A DNA stretch of 27,864 bases from a virus. The stretch lies in the IMG/VR virus record IMGVR_UViG_3300043122_000129, positions 1 to 27,864 of that record. The stretch is one strand, 5' to 3'. A program made the translations under genes and the position numbers. The notes beneath the pieces are model-generated. The model did not search any database, was not told where the DNA came from, and worked only from the letters and a program-made list of their open reading frames with translations. This document shows positions 1 through 6,894 of this stretch, in pieces (within the stretch, counting starts at the first letter, position 1; every line of letters begins with the position of its first letter).

Positions 1-172
1 TATCTACCGTGTGAATGTATCTAGTCTTACTACTATTTACTGTATTAAGTTCTTTTACATTTGTACTGATGTCTACTTTAGCGTTGTACTTTCTGCTAAA
101 CTCTTCTATCTGTTCTTCTATTAAGTCCTCTATGACTTCTTTATCTTTTATCATATCTTCTATTGTTGGCAT
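1..172 (-). CDS. Hypothetical protein, 3' end cut by window edge
   Basis: An open frame starts at ATG (172-170) and runs off the left edge with 57 codons visible. It begins MPTIEDMIKDKEVIEDLIEE and is rich in Glu, Lys and Ile, predicting an acidic helical or coiled-coil N-terminus. A good ribosome binding site, AGGAG, lies 6 nt before the ATG. The start overlaps the 3' end of the upstream HNH gene by 13 bases, which fits the tightly packed leftward operon. I do not recognise the family. A gene following an HNH endonuclease in phages is often terminase-related, but nothing here proves that. Confidence 0.6.
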   Translation of the reverse strand, partial: MPTIEDMIKDKEVIEDLIEEQIEEFSRKYNAKVDISTNVKELNTVNSSKTRYIHTVD

Positions 173-546
173 TGGTTACTCCTCTTATCTCTCTCATCTC
201 TACTCTTTATAGAGTGACAAGGTTTACATAAGCATTGAAGATTATCTAATTCAAACGCTAAGTCTGGTCTGTCTTGCAACTCTATTATATGATCCACTTC
301 ATCAAACATTGTATCTACCCCATTACGCCTACACTCTTGACACATCATGCTATCTCTAAGTATTGCTAACTCTCTCACTTGCTTCCACTTCTTAGAGTTG
401 TATATTTTAGCTCTATCTTTACTTCTCATGTTAGTGTCGTAAGTCTTATTGCTTTCTTTTTTGCACTTAGGACATTGTGTGCTTTCTTCTGTTAAATAAA
501 ATCCATGCTTTTGGCATAGTTTACGCTTATTGATTCTAGGCATCAC
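160..546 (-). CDS. HNH endonuclease
   Basis: A 128-aa protein with the layout of a small phage HNH nuclease. An N-terminal zinc-ribbon-like pair (CQKHGF..., CPKC) is followed by CQEC, then VDHI (the first catalytic His region), then LDNLQCLCKPCHSIKS, where the Asn-containing loop and the final CxxCH close the beta-beta-alpha metal finger. Such enzymes nick or cut DNA and in siphophages often sit next to packaging genes, so a packaging role is possible. The ATG overlaps the stop of the 71-aa gene upstream (ATGA, 543-546), indicating translational coupling. Two Met codons stand side by side at the start; either could be used. Confidence 0.85.
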   Translation of the reverse strand: MMPRINKRKLCQKHGFYLTEESTQCPKCKKESNKTYDTNMRSKDRAKIYNSKKWKQVRELAILRDSMMCQECRRNGVDTMFDEVDHIIELQDRPDLAFELDNLQCLCKPCHSIKSRDERDKRSNQCQQ

Positions 547-758
547 CTCACCTCAATAACTTCTAATTCAGTATGATAAACTAATGCTATAATCATGTCG
601 TTGTATTTATTAAAATCCATACCCATCTTTCTTTGTTCTTTGAGTATATATGTATATGTGTTATAGTCTAGTATTACATAAGTAGGTGATTCTTTATTGT
701 TTTTTATAAAGTCTTTTTGCTTATCTAATATTTTATTGTTTATTGTTTTTATGTTCAT
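543..758 (-). CDS. Hypothetical protein, 71 aa
   Basis: A small basic protein with a Lys/Asn-rich N-terminus followed by a segment (TYVILDYNTYTYIL) that looks like a short beta-strand region, then EQRKMGMDFNKYNDMII. No membrane segment or cysteine motif is seen and I do not recognise the family. It is embedded in an overlapping gene chain: its start overlaps the stop of the 37-aa gene and its stop overlaps the HNH start by 4 bases, so it is probably a real, co-translated gene. Confidence 0.65.
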   Translation of the reverse strand: MNIKTINNKILDKQKDFIKNNKESPTYVILDYNTYTYILKEQRKMGMDFNKYNDMIIALVYHTELEVIEVR

Positions 759-868
759 TTCATATCCTTTAATTGATGATAGCTTATCTCTTCTGTTTGT
801 TCGTATTGACTAACTAAACCGTATGCGAATAGTATTGATAGTATCATGCCTATGTATATTGCTTTCAT
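755..868 (-). CDS. Small membrane peptide, 37 aa
   Basis: A short ORF that fills the gap between ssb and the 71-aa gene. It reads MKAIYIGMILSILFAYGLVS for the first 20 residues, a single hydrophobic stretch after one Lys, followed by a polar Gln/Glu-rich tail ending QLKDMK. This predicts a one-pass membrane peptide with a short soluble tail. AGGA lies 7 nt before the ATG, just after the ssb stop, and the ORF's TGA overlaps the next gene's ATG by 2 bases. Coupling on both sides supports it as a gene. Function unknown; a role in superinfection exclusion or in modifying a host membrane protein would be guesswork. Confidence 0.55.
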   Translation of the reverse strand: MKAIYIGMILSILFAYGLVSQYEQTEEISYHQLKDMK

Positions 869-878
869 TTAGTGTCCT

Positions 879-1328
879 TTAAAATGGAATATAATCATCT
901 TCAATGCTGTTAGGCATAACCTCAACTTTAGGTTCTGGTTTTTGTTCGTTTTGTTGAGCGTAACTATATGGTTCGTCTTGCTGTGAACTCGTTTGATTTT
1001 CTTCTTTATTTCCTAGCATTTGCATGCTTTCAACGCTTATAGAGTGTTTACTTCTTTTATTCCCGTTTTGGTCAGTCCAATTGTCTAGTTTGAGTTTTCC
1101 ATCTAGTAAAACTTTTGAACCACGCTTTAGGAACTGATTTGCTATCTCAGCAGTACGCCCAAAAAAAGTAATGTCTACGAAACATACTTCTTCTTTTTGT
1201 GTACCATCTTGAGCTTTGAATTTTCTACTTGTTGCAATAGCAGTACTTGCAACAGCAGTTCCACCTTGAGTGTATTTTAGTTCAACATCTCTTGTTAAAT
1301 TGCCTACTAAAATTATTTTGTTAAACAT
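879..1328 (-). CDS. ssb: Single-stranded DNA-binding protein
   Basis: A 149-aa SSB of normal length. Residues 1-110 form the OB fold: MFNKIILVGNLTRDVELKYT at the start, then the TSRKF, FFGRTAEIANQFLKRGSKVLLDG and WTDQNGNKRSKHSI segments typical of bacterial SSB. Residues about 112-140 are a Gln/Glu/Pro-rich disordered linker, and the protein ends EDDYIPF, the acidic tip that recruits partner enzymes. It would coat ssDNA during phage replication and strand annealing, which suits the nearby recT and RecE-like exonuclease genes in the same leftward operon. The upstream gene ends at the base next to its ATG. Confidence 0.95.
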   Translation of the reverse strand: MFNKIILVGNLTRDVELKYTQGGTAVASTAIATSRKFKAQDGTQKEEVCFVDITFFGRTAEIANQFLKRGSKVLLDGKLKLDNWTDQNGNKRSKHSISVESMQMLGNKEENQTSSQQDEPYSYAQQNEQKPEPKVEVMPNSIEDDYIPF

Positions 1329-1598
1329 CTACATTTCCTTTATTATATTTATAACTTTTCTTAAAACATTATTTCTAAATGGAGTGGACTTTGGCTTATT
1401 AAGTCTTTCAATTGCCACCTTTAAAACTTCGTCTTTGTCATAAGTATTTACACTCGATAACATTGAGTTGTATTTTTTGTTTTTTAGTTTCAAGTTTACC
1501 ATTTTGTACCCAGTTGGTTTAATGTAAACAGTTAAAAAAGTACAAAAACTTTTATATTCATCTTCTGATAATTTATCTTTGAATGGTTCTTTTGTCAT
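1329..1598 (-). CDS. Hypothetical protein, 89 aa
   Basis: A basic, Lys-rich protein beginning MTKEPFKDKLSEDEYKSF and ending in a helical, positively charged tail (RNNVLRKVINIIKEM). No cysteine cluster, signal or membrane segment is seen. AAGG lies 5-6 nt before the ATG and the gene ends one base before the ssb start, so the two are almost certainly co-transcribed. The family is not recognised; a nucleic-acid-associated role would fit only by charge and neighbourhood. Confidence 0.65.
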   Translation of the reverse strand: MTKEPFKDKLSEDEYKSFCTFLTVYIKPTGYKMVNLKLKNKKYNSMLSSVNTYDKDEVLKVAIERLNKPKSTPFRNNVLRKVINIIKEM

Positions 1599-1669
1599 TA
1601 CTTGCCTTTTATTTTATTTATTGCATAGTATAGTTTTAGTTTGTATTTTAGTGTTAATGTTGTCCTGAT

Positions 1670-1873
1670 TTATCCATATACTACATGTTCAGGAATATCT
1701 ATTAGTTTTAATTCTAATGAAGCTACCTTGCATTCTAAAACAACTTTTTCGCTTAATGCTCTTTGGTGGGCTTTATATATTCTTGCTAAGTCTCTTGTGT
1801 TGATTGATATTTTTTCATCTGGTCTTCTTTTCCCGTTGTCAAATTCTTTTACTACTTGGCTGAATGTTTTCAT
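1670..1873 (-). CDS. Hypothetical protein, 67 aa
   Basis: A small, mostly helical protein: MKTFSQVVKEFDNGKRRPDE, then a helix with ARIYKAHQRALSEKVVLECKVASLELKLI that looks like a short coiled coil. An AGGAG ribosome site precedes the ATG, and a promoter-like sequence lies at 1899-1927, so this gene may start its own transcript inside the early operon. About 70 AT-rich bases without a convincing gene separate its stop from the next start. Family unknown. Confidence 0.55.
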   Translation of the reverse strand: MKTFSQVVKEFDNGKRRPDEKISINTRDLARIYKAHQRALSEKVVLECKVASLELKLIDIPEHVVYG

Positions 1874-1898
1874 TTTATCTCCTTTTGTTTATAAGTAT

Positions 1899-1927
1899 AT
1901 TATTAGATATTTACTTTATATAGTCAA
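1899..1927 (-). promoter_or_regulatory. Sigma70-type promoter, leftward
   Basis: On the minus strand TTGACT (1927-1922) is separated by 17 nt from AATAAT (1904-1899), a 5/6 match to the -10 box. It lies in a 100-base stretch without a gene, upstream of the 67-aa gene. It would give an internal transcript for the 67-aa gene, the 89-aa gene, ssb and onward. Confidence 0.45.
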
Positions 1928-1975
1928 GCAAATTGGTTATTTTTTATTAAAAATCTTTGTTTGTGTTTCATTTAG

Positions 1976-2206
1976 TTACATTTCTTGTAAAATTTTTAGT
2001 CTTTCTTTTATTGGTATATTTGATTTTTTATTTTTTATTTTCTTTTCTTTAATGCACTTTATACACATAGTTCTATTTTTTGTGTAAAAGTTGTCTTCAT
2101 TATCATCTTGGCATTTATTACATTTTCTTGGTTTTAGTATTTTTTTACCATTTTCTAAACACCATATTTTAATGATGTTTAGCTGTCTTTTGTCTATTTC
2201 GCTCAT
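1976..2206 (-). CDS. Small zinc-finger-like protein, 76 aa
   Basis: A basic 76-aa protein with two CxxC pairs (RKCNKCQDD and TMCIKCIKEK) about 20 residues apart, which would form one zinc ribbon. The C-terminus is Lys-rich (IKNKKSNIPIKERLKILQEM). The architecture suggests nucleic acid binding or a protein-interaction adaptor, but the family is not recognised. Its ATG overlaps the stop of the MazG-like gene by 4 bases (2203-2206), so translation is coupled. Confidence 0.65.
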   Translation of the reverse strand: MSEIDKRQLNIIKIWCLENGKKILKPRKCNKCQDDNEDNFYTKNRTMCIKCIKEKKIKNKKSNIPIKERLKILQEM

Positions 2207-2604
2207 TTTTTTGCTTTGCTGTAATTTGCCTTATACCATAATTTCATACTTTCTTTATCTTTAAACTTTTCCCATTTTTCACTTTTTTTATTATATGCTC
2301 CTTTGCGAGATGATATTTCTTTGATTGTTTCGTCCATTGCAATTTCTGCATTGTATCCCATTGCTTCTGTTCCATTTATACAGAACACTCTTATATCGCT
2401 TAAAGCATCTATTTTATCTTCTTCTGGTATGTCTTGCTGATAAGTTACCATTACATTGTTAAAAAAATCTTCTTTTAGTATTTCAATGAATTTACTTTCT
2501 ACTCCCATAAGTTCCAAAAGTTCTTCATATATGTTTAACTCAATATTTCCTACTGTATTTTCAAGTCCTCTTTCTTCTCTCCATTTTTTAAGTTTTCTAT
2601 ACAT
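2203..2604 (-). CDS. MazG-like all-alpha NTP pyrophosphohydrolase
   Basis: A 133-aa helical protein with the acidic metal-binding signature of the MazG/HisE/dimeric dUTPase clan: EELLELMG (about 27-34) forms the first helix with paired Glu residues, and DALSDIRVFCINGTEAMGYN (66-85) supplies the second Asp cluster. The C-terminal SRKGAYNKKSEKWEKFKD resembles the substrate-lid region of phage phosphoribosyl-ATP-pyrophosphohydrolase-like proteins. It would hydrolyse a nucleotide triphosphate, either to shape the dNTP pool or to lower an alarmone; the exact substrate cannot be told. AGGAGG lies before the start. Confidence 0.65.
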   Translation of the reverse strand: MYRKLKKWREERGLENTVGNIELNIYEELLELMGVESKFIEILKEDFFNNVMVTYQQDIPEEDKIDALSDIRVFCINGTEAMGYNAEIAMDETIKEISSRKGAYNKKSEKWEKFKDKESMKLWYKANYSKAKK

Positions 2605-2605
2605 T

Positions 2606-2812
2606 TTAATAACCTCCTATATCATCTATATCAGCGCTACTCTCTTGTATCTCTTTTAGTATTGCTTTTTCTCTTGAATTATCGCTTTGTAATAACCTTA
2701 GATTTGCTTCTTTTTCTTGGTATGATAGACTACTTGTTTTAATGTTTTCTATCATTTCTTTTTTTTCGTGTTCGCTCATTTCGTTTACTCTTTGTGCTGT
2801 TAATACTCTCAT
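2606..2812 (-). CDS. Hypothetical protein, 68 aa
   Basis: A highly charged helical protein, MRVLTAQRVNEMSEHEKKEM at the start and SADIDDIGGY at the end. It has no Cys cluster or membrane segment and probably folds as helices or a coiled coil. It sits between recT and the MazG-like gene with short gaps and is likely co-transcribed with them. No family recognised. Confidence 0.6.
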   Translation of the reverse strand: MRVLTAQRVNEMSEHEKKEMIENIKTSSLSYQEKEANLRLLQSDNSREKAILKEIQESSADIDDIGGY

Positions 2813-2821
2813 GTTTTTCCT

Positions 2822-3736
2822 TTATATTTTTACTTCATAAAATTTATTTATTGATTCTTTTGCACCTGCGTAGTCTTCTAGGAAAATATCTAGGTTATTG
2901 TCATCTAGGTTGTTTTTATCCATGAAAACTTGCAAGTCATTTTCTTTAACTCCCATGCTTATAAGTCTTTGATATTTGTCTTTTTCTTCTACTATTTCGT
3001 TCATTGATGGTAGTTCGTTTTGTGTTTCGTTTTCTATTTGTGCTTCGATAGGCTTATCGTCTATAAAAGTCGCTCTTGATATTGTTTCTTCTCCTAGTGG
3101 GAGTTTTTTAACAAGTTTTTTTATAACTGTTTTTAAAGCCATGCGGTCATACCATTCTTCCCATACTCCACTAGGTTTATCTCCTTTTTGATTTTGTGAT
3201 ACTTTACGGTGTTTTTCTATTTGTGACTTATTCATAACTTCAACATAAACAGTATCGTCAGGAGCTTTTGCGATTGCTACTGCATATTTAAAGTTTTCAT
3301 CTGTACCGTCTAAATCTTTTTTAAATTTTATAGTTTCTTCAAATCCATCTATCGAGTACTCAAAGTCATCATCTTCATTTACTATATATGATTTTATTTT
3401 CCATCCTGTACGCTCTAATAAAGCCGTGTAACCTCTTGCACTTATTATGAGCTGAACATTTGCTACTTTGCTTTCTCTCTTTGCTTTAAAAGGTACTAAA
3501 TATGCATGAGAGATAATAGGGCTTAAATCTAATCCTAATTGAGCTACATTAATACAAGCATCTATTATGCTTTGAGGGTGGCATTCTCTTAGCTTGTAAT
3601 CGTTGGCAATTTTCACTGCAGTCGCTAGGAACTTATCGCTTTTTTCTTTTGATCCTAAAAGTGACTTAACTATTTTTTGTTGAGCTACTAAACCGCTTTT
3701 TATTTCGTTTTCTCTTATTGTTACTTGATTGTTCAT
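2822..3736 (-). CDS. recT: RecT-family single-strand annealing recombinase
   Basis: A 304-aa RecT protein. Recognisable segments are FLATAVKIANDYKLRECHPQ, SIIDACINVAQLGLDLSP (the conserved A-x-LGL region), HAYLVPFK and VQLIISARGYTALLERTGWK, followed by the VWEEWYDRMALKTVIKKLVK helix. RecT anneals complementary ssDNA made by a partner 5'-3' exonuclease; a RecE-like nuclease lies just upstream in the same operon. An in-frame ATG two codons earlier (3742) directly abuts the AGGAG with no spacing, whereas the ATG at 3736 has 6 nt, so I prefer the later start. The C-terminal region after residue 240 is acidic and variable, as usual in the family. Confidence 0.9.
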   Translation of the reverse strand: MNNQVTIRENEIKSGLVAQQKIVKSLLGSKEKSDKFLATAVKIANDYKLRECHPQSIIDACINVAQLGLDLSPIISHAYLVPFKAKRESKVANVQLIISARGYTALLERTGWKIKSYIVNEDDDFEYSIDGFEETIKFKKDLDGTDENFKYAVAIAKAPDDTVYVEVMNKSQIEKHRKVSQNQKGDKPSGVWEEWYDRMALKTVIKKLVKKLPLGEETISRATFIDDKPIEAQIENETQNELPSMNEIVEEKDKYQRLISMGVKENDLQVFMDKNNLDDNNLDIFLEDYAGAKESINKFYEVKI

Positions 3737-3748
3737 TTTCATCTCCTA

Positions 3749-3982
3749 TTAGACTTTATTTATTGTGTGTTCTAGTTTGTTTTGAATTACATAATTATCA
3801 TATGCTTTTGATGCACAACTTCTGCATTTTTTTGTATTTCCCTTTAATATATTGCTAGTCATTGCTTTAAATTGTTTTTTGCAATATGGGCATTCATATA
3901 ATCCAAATCTTTTTTTGTATTTACTTTTTTCTTTTGGATTCATCATTCCTAAATCTTTTATTAATCTTGGCTCATTTCTCAT
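3749..3982 (-). CDS. Small zinc-ribbon protein, 77 aa
   Basis: A basic protein with two CxxC knuckles, YECPYCKKQF and KKCRSCASKAY, separated by about 18 residues: a classical small zinc ribbon. The N-terminus (MRNEPRLIKDLGMMNPKEKS) is basic. It probably binds nucleic acid, but no specific family is recognised. Its start lies inside the end of the 44-aa HTH-like gene (11-base overlap), pointing to coupled translation. Confidence 0.65.
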   Translation of the reverse strand: MRNEPRLIKDLGMMNPKEKSKYKKRFGLYECPYCKKQFKAMTSNILKGNTKKCRSCASKAYDNYVIQNKLEHTINKV

Positions 3983-4106
3983 TTTTTAAATCCTCATATA
4001 ATAAACCTTTTTTTAAAAGATCTACTAATCTAGGGTTTCTTTTTTTTAAAGCATAAAATGTTGATGATTTCATCTTTATTGCTTCCATAACTTTTTTATT
4101 TGTCAT
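3972..4106 (-). CDS. Small helix-turn-helix-like protein, 44 aa
   Basis: A short ORF in the gap before the zinc-ribbon gene: MTNKKVMEAIKMKSSTFYAL, then KKRNPRLVDLLKKGLLYEDL. The pattern (helix, turn at MKSSTFYALKKRNP, helix) resembles the DNA-recognition half of MerR/excisionase-type HTH proteins, though it is very short. AGGAG lies 6 nt before the ATG and a perfect TATAAT lies 24 bases upstream. The 3' end overlaps the next gene by 11 bases. It may be a small operon regulator; that is inference from shape only. Confidence 0.6.
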   Translation of the reverse strand: MTNKKVMEAIKMKSSTFYALKKRNPRLVDLLKKGLLYEDLKNEK

Positions 4107-4129
4107 TTTTTCTCCTTTATATTAGAGTA

Positions 4130-4135
4130 ATTATA
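4130..4135 (-). promoter_or_regulatory. -10 box (TATAAT), leftward
   Basis: A perfect TATAAT on the minus strand, 24 bases upstream of the 44-aa gene, in a 52-base gap after the exonuclease gene. No -35 hexamer is evident; the upstream region is T-rich with A/T periodicity, as described for sigma70 promoters of Campylobacterota. It could supply a second early transcript beginning at the HTH-like gene and recT. Confidence 0.45.
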
Positions 4136-4158
4136 CAATATATTAAATAAAATAAAAA

Positions 4159-5007
4159 TTAATTATAGTTGTTTTGTATAAACTCTAGGCTATGTGCTTG
4201 TTTTTCTGCTATATCATCAAATATCATATCTTGTGTTTCCACTCCGCCATTGTTTTTTATTTGTTGTTTGTAGTCTATGTATTTGTTAAGTAGTTCTTGG
4301 TATTTGCTTCTACCTTTTTCTAAAAGTTCTTCACTGCATCTAAAAACGAAAGGTATATTTGGTGCTGACTTGGGAACTATCACCCACCCAGTACGAGATA
4401 TTTCAACTTGGTATCCGCACATTTTAAGCACATCAAAGTAAAATGCTATTGATAGATCGTAGTCATAAGGCTGTATTAATCTTTCAAACTCTCTATGGTT
4501 ATTTGCTTTTGAGCTTTTAACATCCATCAATATACCTAAATCAGGATTGTATATATCAGGTCTTATTTGAAAAATTAGTCCTGTTTCTTCGTGTTTGTAA
4601 AAAAAGCTTACTTCTTTTTTTGTAGTTTTCCAATTAATAAAAGGAATTAGCACTTGTACTACTTTTGCTAAAGTTTGATATTTTTCAATCATGCCTTGAC
4701 CGCATATAATTTTTTCTGGATTTTCTTCTCTTAGTTGCATTGCTTTTGCTGTATCTAATCCTTTTGTTGGGCTTTCGATATAATTATCTTTTACAAGATG
4801 AGGTAATAATATACAATCGTGGCATAAATTTCCCTCGTCAAATACAGGCTTCCAAAAATCAAATAAGTTCCTATGTTCAAATGCTCTTACACTTAATCTT
4901 AAAAGAGGGAATTTAGTTGAAGATAATCCCCCTTGACTGTGGTAGTCTTTATTACTCATTCCCTCTATCATTTTATTGAATGGTGTTTCGTTGAAGTCTA
5001 AGTTCAT
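4159..5007 (-). CDS. RecE-like PD-(D/E)XK exonuclease
   Basis: A 282-aa nuclease resembling the catalytic domain of exonuclease VIII/RecE and related phage proteins. The N-terminus carries MSNKDYHSQGGLSSTKFPLL, the YH...LSxS-type entry motif of this group. The catalytic core is visible as QIRPDIY (D151) and MDVKSSK (D162-x-K164), followed by a helix with YDLSIAFYFD that takes the place of the QxxxY motif. It would degrade 5' strands at DNA ends, producing ssDNA for RecT. It is co-oriented with recT, with a promoter-like site and two small genes between them. Its start overlaps the YopX gene stop by 4 bases (ATGA). Confidence 0.85.
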   Translation of the reverse strand: MNLDFNETPFNKMIEGMSNKDYHSQGGLSSTKFPLLRLSVRAFEHRNLFDFWKPVFDEGNLCHDCILLPHLVKDNYIESPTKGLDTAKAMQLREENPEKIICGQGMIEKYQTLAKVVQVLIPFINWKTTKKEVSFFYKHEETGLIFQIRPDIYNPDLGILMDVKSSKANNHREFERLIQPYDYDLSIAFYFDVLKMCGYQVEISRTGWVIVPKSAPNIPFVFRCSEELLEKGRSKYQELLNKYIDYKQQIKNNGGVETQDMIFDDIAEKQAHSLEFIQNNYN

Positions 5008-5354
5008 TTTAGTAATTCTTTATTTTCGTATATGTTGCCTATGACTTCAACATCTTCACTATTTACCTGATTAAAATGTACAAAATTTCCATCTGACTTT
5101 ATTGCATATGTTAGCTCTTCATTCATCCAAAATAGTTCTCCTAAATAAATTACCTCTTTACCATTATCGTATTGTGATAAAAGTGTTACAATATCCCCCT
5201 CATAAATCTCAACACCATTTTTATCTTTTAAGCCTGTGTATTGCATAATCACTACGTTCTCATCGTAAATAGGTAGACATTCACTATTAATGTCAACATC
5301 ACTATATAAAATGTTTTTATCTTTATAAAATGTTCTAAATTTAAATTCTTTCAT
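5004..5354 (-). CDS. YopX family protein
   Basis: A 116-aa YopX-type protein. It starts MKEFKFRTFYKDK and contains the family hallmark MQYTGLKDKNGVEIYEGDIV, ending EDVEVIGNIYENKELL. YopX proteins are common in phages of many hosts; their fold is small and beta-rich and their biochemical role is not established. The start codon shares a base with the previous stop (TAATG). A second YopX gene, 147 aa, is transcribed divergently at 6895-7338, with the hallmark segment nearly identical, so the pair arose by duplication or exchange. Confidence 0.85.
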   Translation of the reverse strand: MKEFKFRTFYKDKNILYSDVDINSECLPIYDENVVIMQYTGLKDKNGVEIYEGDIVTLLSQYDNGKEVIYLGELFWMNEELTYAIKSDGNFVHFNQVNSEDVEVIGNIYENKELLK

Positions 5355-6529
5355 TACTCTACCTCTATACTTTTTAATGTAGTCACGCCAGCTTCAAGAA
5401 GTTTATTTTTAGCTGCTTCTACAACTTGATTAGCTGTTATGTGACTTGGTACTGTTGTTTCAAATTTAGCTATTATTGTGTATGTTTTTTTATCTGTTTT
5501 TGCATTTACTGTTGGATGTATTTCTTTTATAGCTTTTTTAGCAGGAACTATCTCTTTAATAACTTCTTTAGTGTCTTGAAGTGCTTGTTTTTTGTTATCT
5601 ATTAATTGAGTAATTTTTTCAATAGCACTGTTTTTCATTTCTAATGCATAATCATAACATAAATCAAAATCTATAAGAGGGTAATTATTTAAATAAGATA
5701 ACTCTTTTTCAAGCGTATCAATCTCCATCATGTGAAAAGACTTAACAAATATACTTCTAATTTCTTCTTGTTGCTTTGAAACTTTTTCACGAGCTTTTTT
5801 CTCTTCATCTCTTTTAGCTGTTTCTTCAATCTGTTTTTTAATGCGATCATTTCTTAGAATCTCATCATTGATTAAAGTATCTAGTTTGAATAGATAGTCT
5901 TTTTCATTATCTATAAAAACTATGCCTTGTATATGATTTTTAGTTAAAGGCTCGTTTAACCCACGCTCATAACAGATAACTTTTAAGTTTGAAACTCTTA
6001 TATCGTATCTGTTTTGTTTCATCATACATTCTTGTATTTTACTATCGATTACATTTTTAGCTTCTTTTGTTAAGCTTCCTTTAGCTGTAATGTATGATAG
6101 TTTTGTCATATCTGATAAATTTACTTTATCAAACTCTTGTCTTAAACTTTCTTTGTTTAGCTCGTAATAAGCTTGGCATTCTTCTTTAATTGCTTTTCGT
6201 GTTTCGTCCTCAAATATTTGTATTTTTTTAACTCTATCTTCTCTTTTATCGTCTATCATTTTTTGATAAAGTTTAGAATTGTATTTGAACTCGTTTATGC
6301 TTTCGCTTTCTCTTTCTACTATTTCTTTTGTAGTGTTTTGTATGTATTTAATTGACTTGTTTAGTTCTGCATTGTCTTTTTTTACTTGTGGTAGATTTTC
6401 GCTTGTTACTATGTGGTTAAATCTTGACTCATTTAGATACTCTTGTATCGACTTTACTATACTTTTATGTGTAACATCCATTATTAGTGATTTTGTTGAT
6501 GCTCTATTTGTTAATAACTCAAATTTCAT
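5354..6529 (-). CDS. DUF1351 family phage protein
   Basis: A 391-aa protein starting MKFELLTNRASTKSLIMDVT, matching the start of DUF1351 proteins, which are found beside RecT, Erf or other recombination genes in phages. The body is almost all helical with long charged coiled-coil stretches (about residues 60-120 and 230-270) and a small C-terminal alpha/beta segment (TYTIIAKFETTVPSHITANQ). Its neighbourhood here, directly upstream of YopX, the exonuclease and RecT, repeats that association. Function is unknown; recombination or replication accessory is the usual guess. AAAGGAG lies 6 nt before the ATG. Confidence 0.7.
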   Translation of the reverse strand: MKFELLTNRASTKSLIMDVTHKSIVKSIQEYLNESRFNHIVTSENLPQVKKDNAELNKSIKYIQNTTKEIVERESESINEFKYNSKLYQKMIDDKREDRVKKIQIFEDETRKAIKEECQAYYELNKESLRQEFDKVNLSDMTKLSYITAKGSLTKEAKNVIDSKIQECMMKQNRYDIRVSNLKVICYERGLNEPLTKNHIQGIVFIDNEKDYLFKLDTLINDEILRNDRIKKQIEETAKRDEEKKAREKVSKQQEEIRSIFVKSFHMMEIDTLEKELSYLNNYPLIDFDLCYDYALEMKNSAIEKITQLIDNKKQALQDTKEVIKEIVPAKKAIKEIHPTVNAKTDKKTYTIIAKFETTVPSHITANQVVEAAKNKLLEAGVTTLKSIEVE

Positions 6530-6706
6530 TTAATACTCCTTTATTATTTTAGAATTTTTTAGTAAATAATTTACATCATAATTTAATTTTATATATTTAT
6601 TAAATTTTTTATTACTTATTTCTCTTATACAAGTGTTTTCTATTTTTAGCTTTGATAGGTTTTTACCAAAGATTATAGGCTTATCGTTTAAAGTTAATAT
6701 GTGCAT
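6530..6706 (-). CDS. Hypothetical protein, 58 aa, first gene of leftward operon
   Basis: Starts MHILTLNDKPIIFGKNLSKL and ends LLKNSKIIKEY, basic, with alternating hydrophobic residues at the N-terminus and a Lys/Asn-rich body. A strong AAGGAG lies 5-6 nt before the ATG, and the stop TAA lies directly before the DUF1351 ATG, whose ribosome site is inside this ORF. It is the first gene after the divergent promoter region. Family not recognised. Confidence 0.6.
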   Translation of the reverse strand: MHILTLNDKPIIFGKNLSKLKIENTCIREISNKKFNKYIKLNYDVNYLLKNSKIIKEY

Positions 6707-6723
6707 ATTTTCTCCTTAGTAAA

Positions 6724-6752
6724 AATATATCACATTTATATTTTATGTGCAA
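6724..6752 (-). promoter_or_regulatory. Leftward early promoter
   Basis: On the minus strand TTGCAC (6752-6747), a 17-nt spacer, then TATATT (6729-6724) preceded by TGA, an extended -10. It lies just upstream of the 58-aa gene and is the best candidate for the main leftward early promoter. Most of the spacer and part of the -35 are covered by an inverted repeat, so repression at this site is plausible. Confidence 0.6.
6731..6749. promoter_or_regulatory. Inverted repeat in the leftward promoter, candidate operator
   Basis: CACAT (6731-6735) and ATGTG (6745-6749) form a perfect 5-bp inverted repeat around a 9-bp AT-only centre, with 14 bp between half-site starts. It sits between the -10 and -35 boxes of the leftward promoter, where a dimeric repressor would block RNA polymerase. 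No repressor gene is visible in the window; it may be host-borne or outside this segment. A nearby TTAGTAAAAA direct repeat (about 6716-6725 and 6766-6775) may be part of the same control region. Confidence 0.35.
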
Positions 6753-6839
6753 GTTTTTTGTAAAAATTTAGTAAAAACTTTTGATTGTGTTACAAAAAGA
6801 AACATATTTGAAAATAATTTATGTTTTTTAGGTTATTTC

Positions 6840-6868
6840 TTGATTTATTTTAGTTTATTTGCAATAAT
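6840..6868 (+). promoter_or_regulatory. Rightward promoter
   Basis: TTGATT (6840-6845), 17-nt spacer, AATAAT (6863-6868) preceded by TGC, giving an extended -10. The first rightward gene starts 27 bases downstream with a clear AAGGAG. Together with the leftward promoter it makes 6707-6894 a divergent control region. Confidence 0.55.
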
Positions 6869-6894
6869 GAATTATATTTAAAAAAGGAGATAGT

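Noticed and set aside
1641-2087. Plus-strand frame of 148 codons
   Set aside because: Antisense to three leftward genes with ribosome sites; hydrophobic Phe/Leu/Ile-rich translation is the usual shadow of AT-rich Lys/Asn-rich genes.
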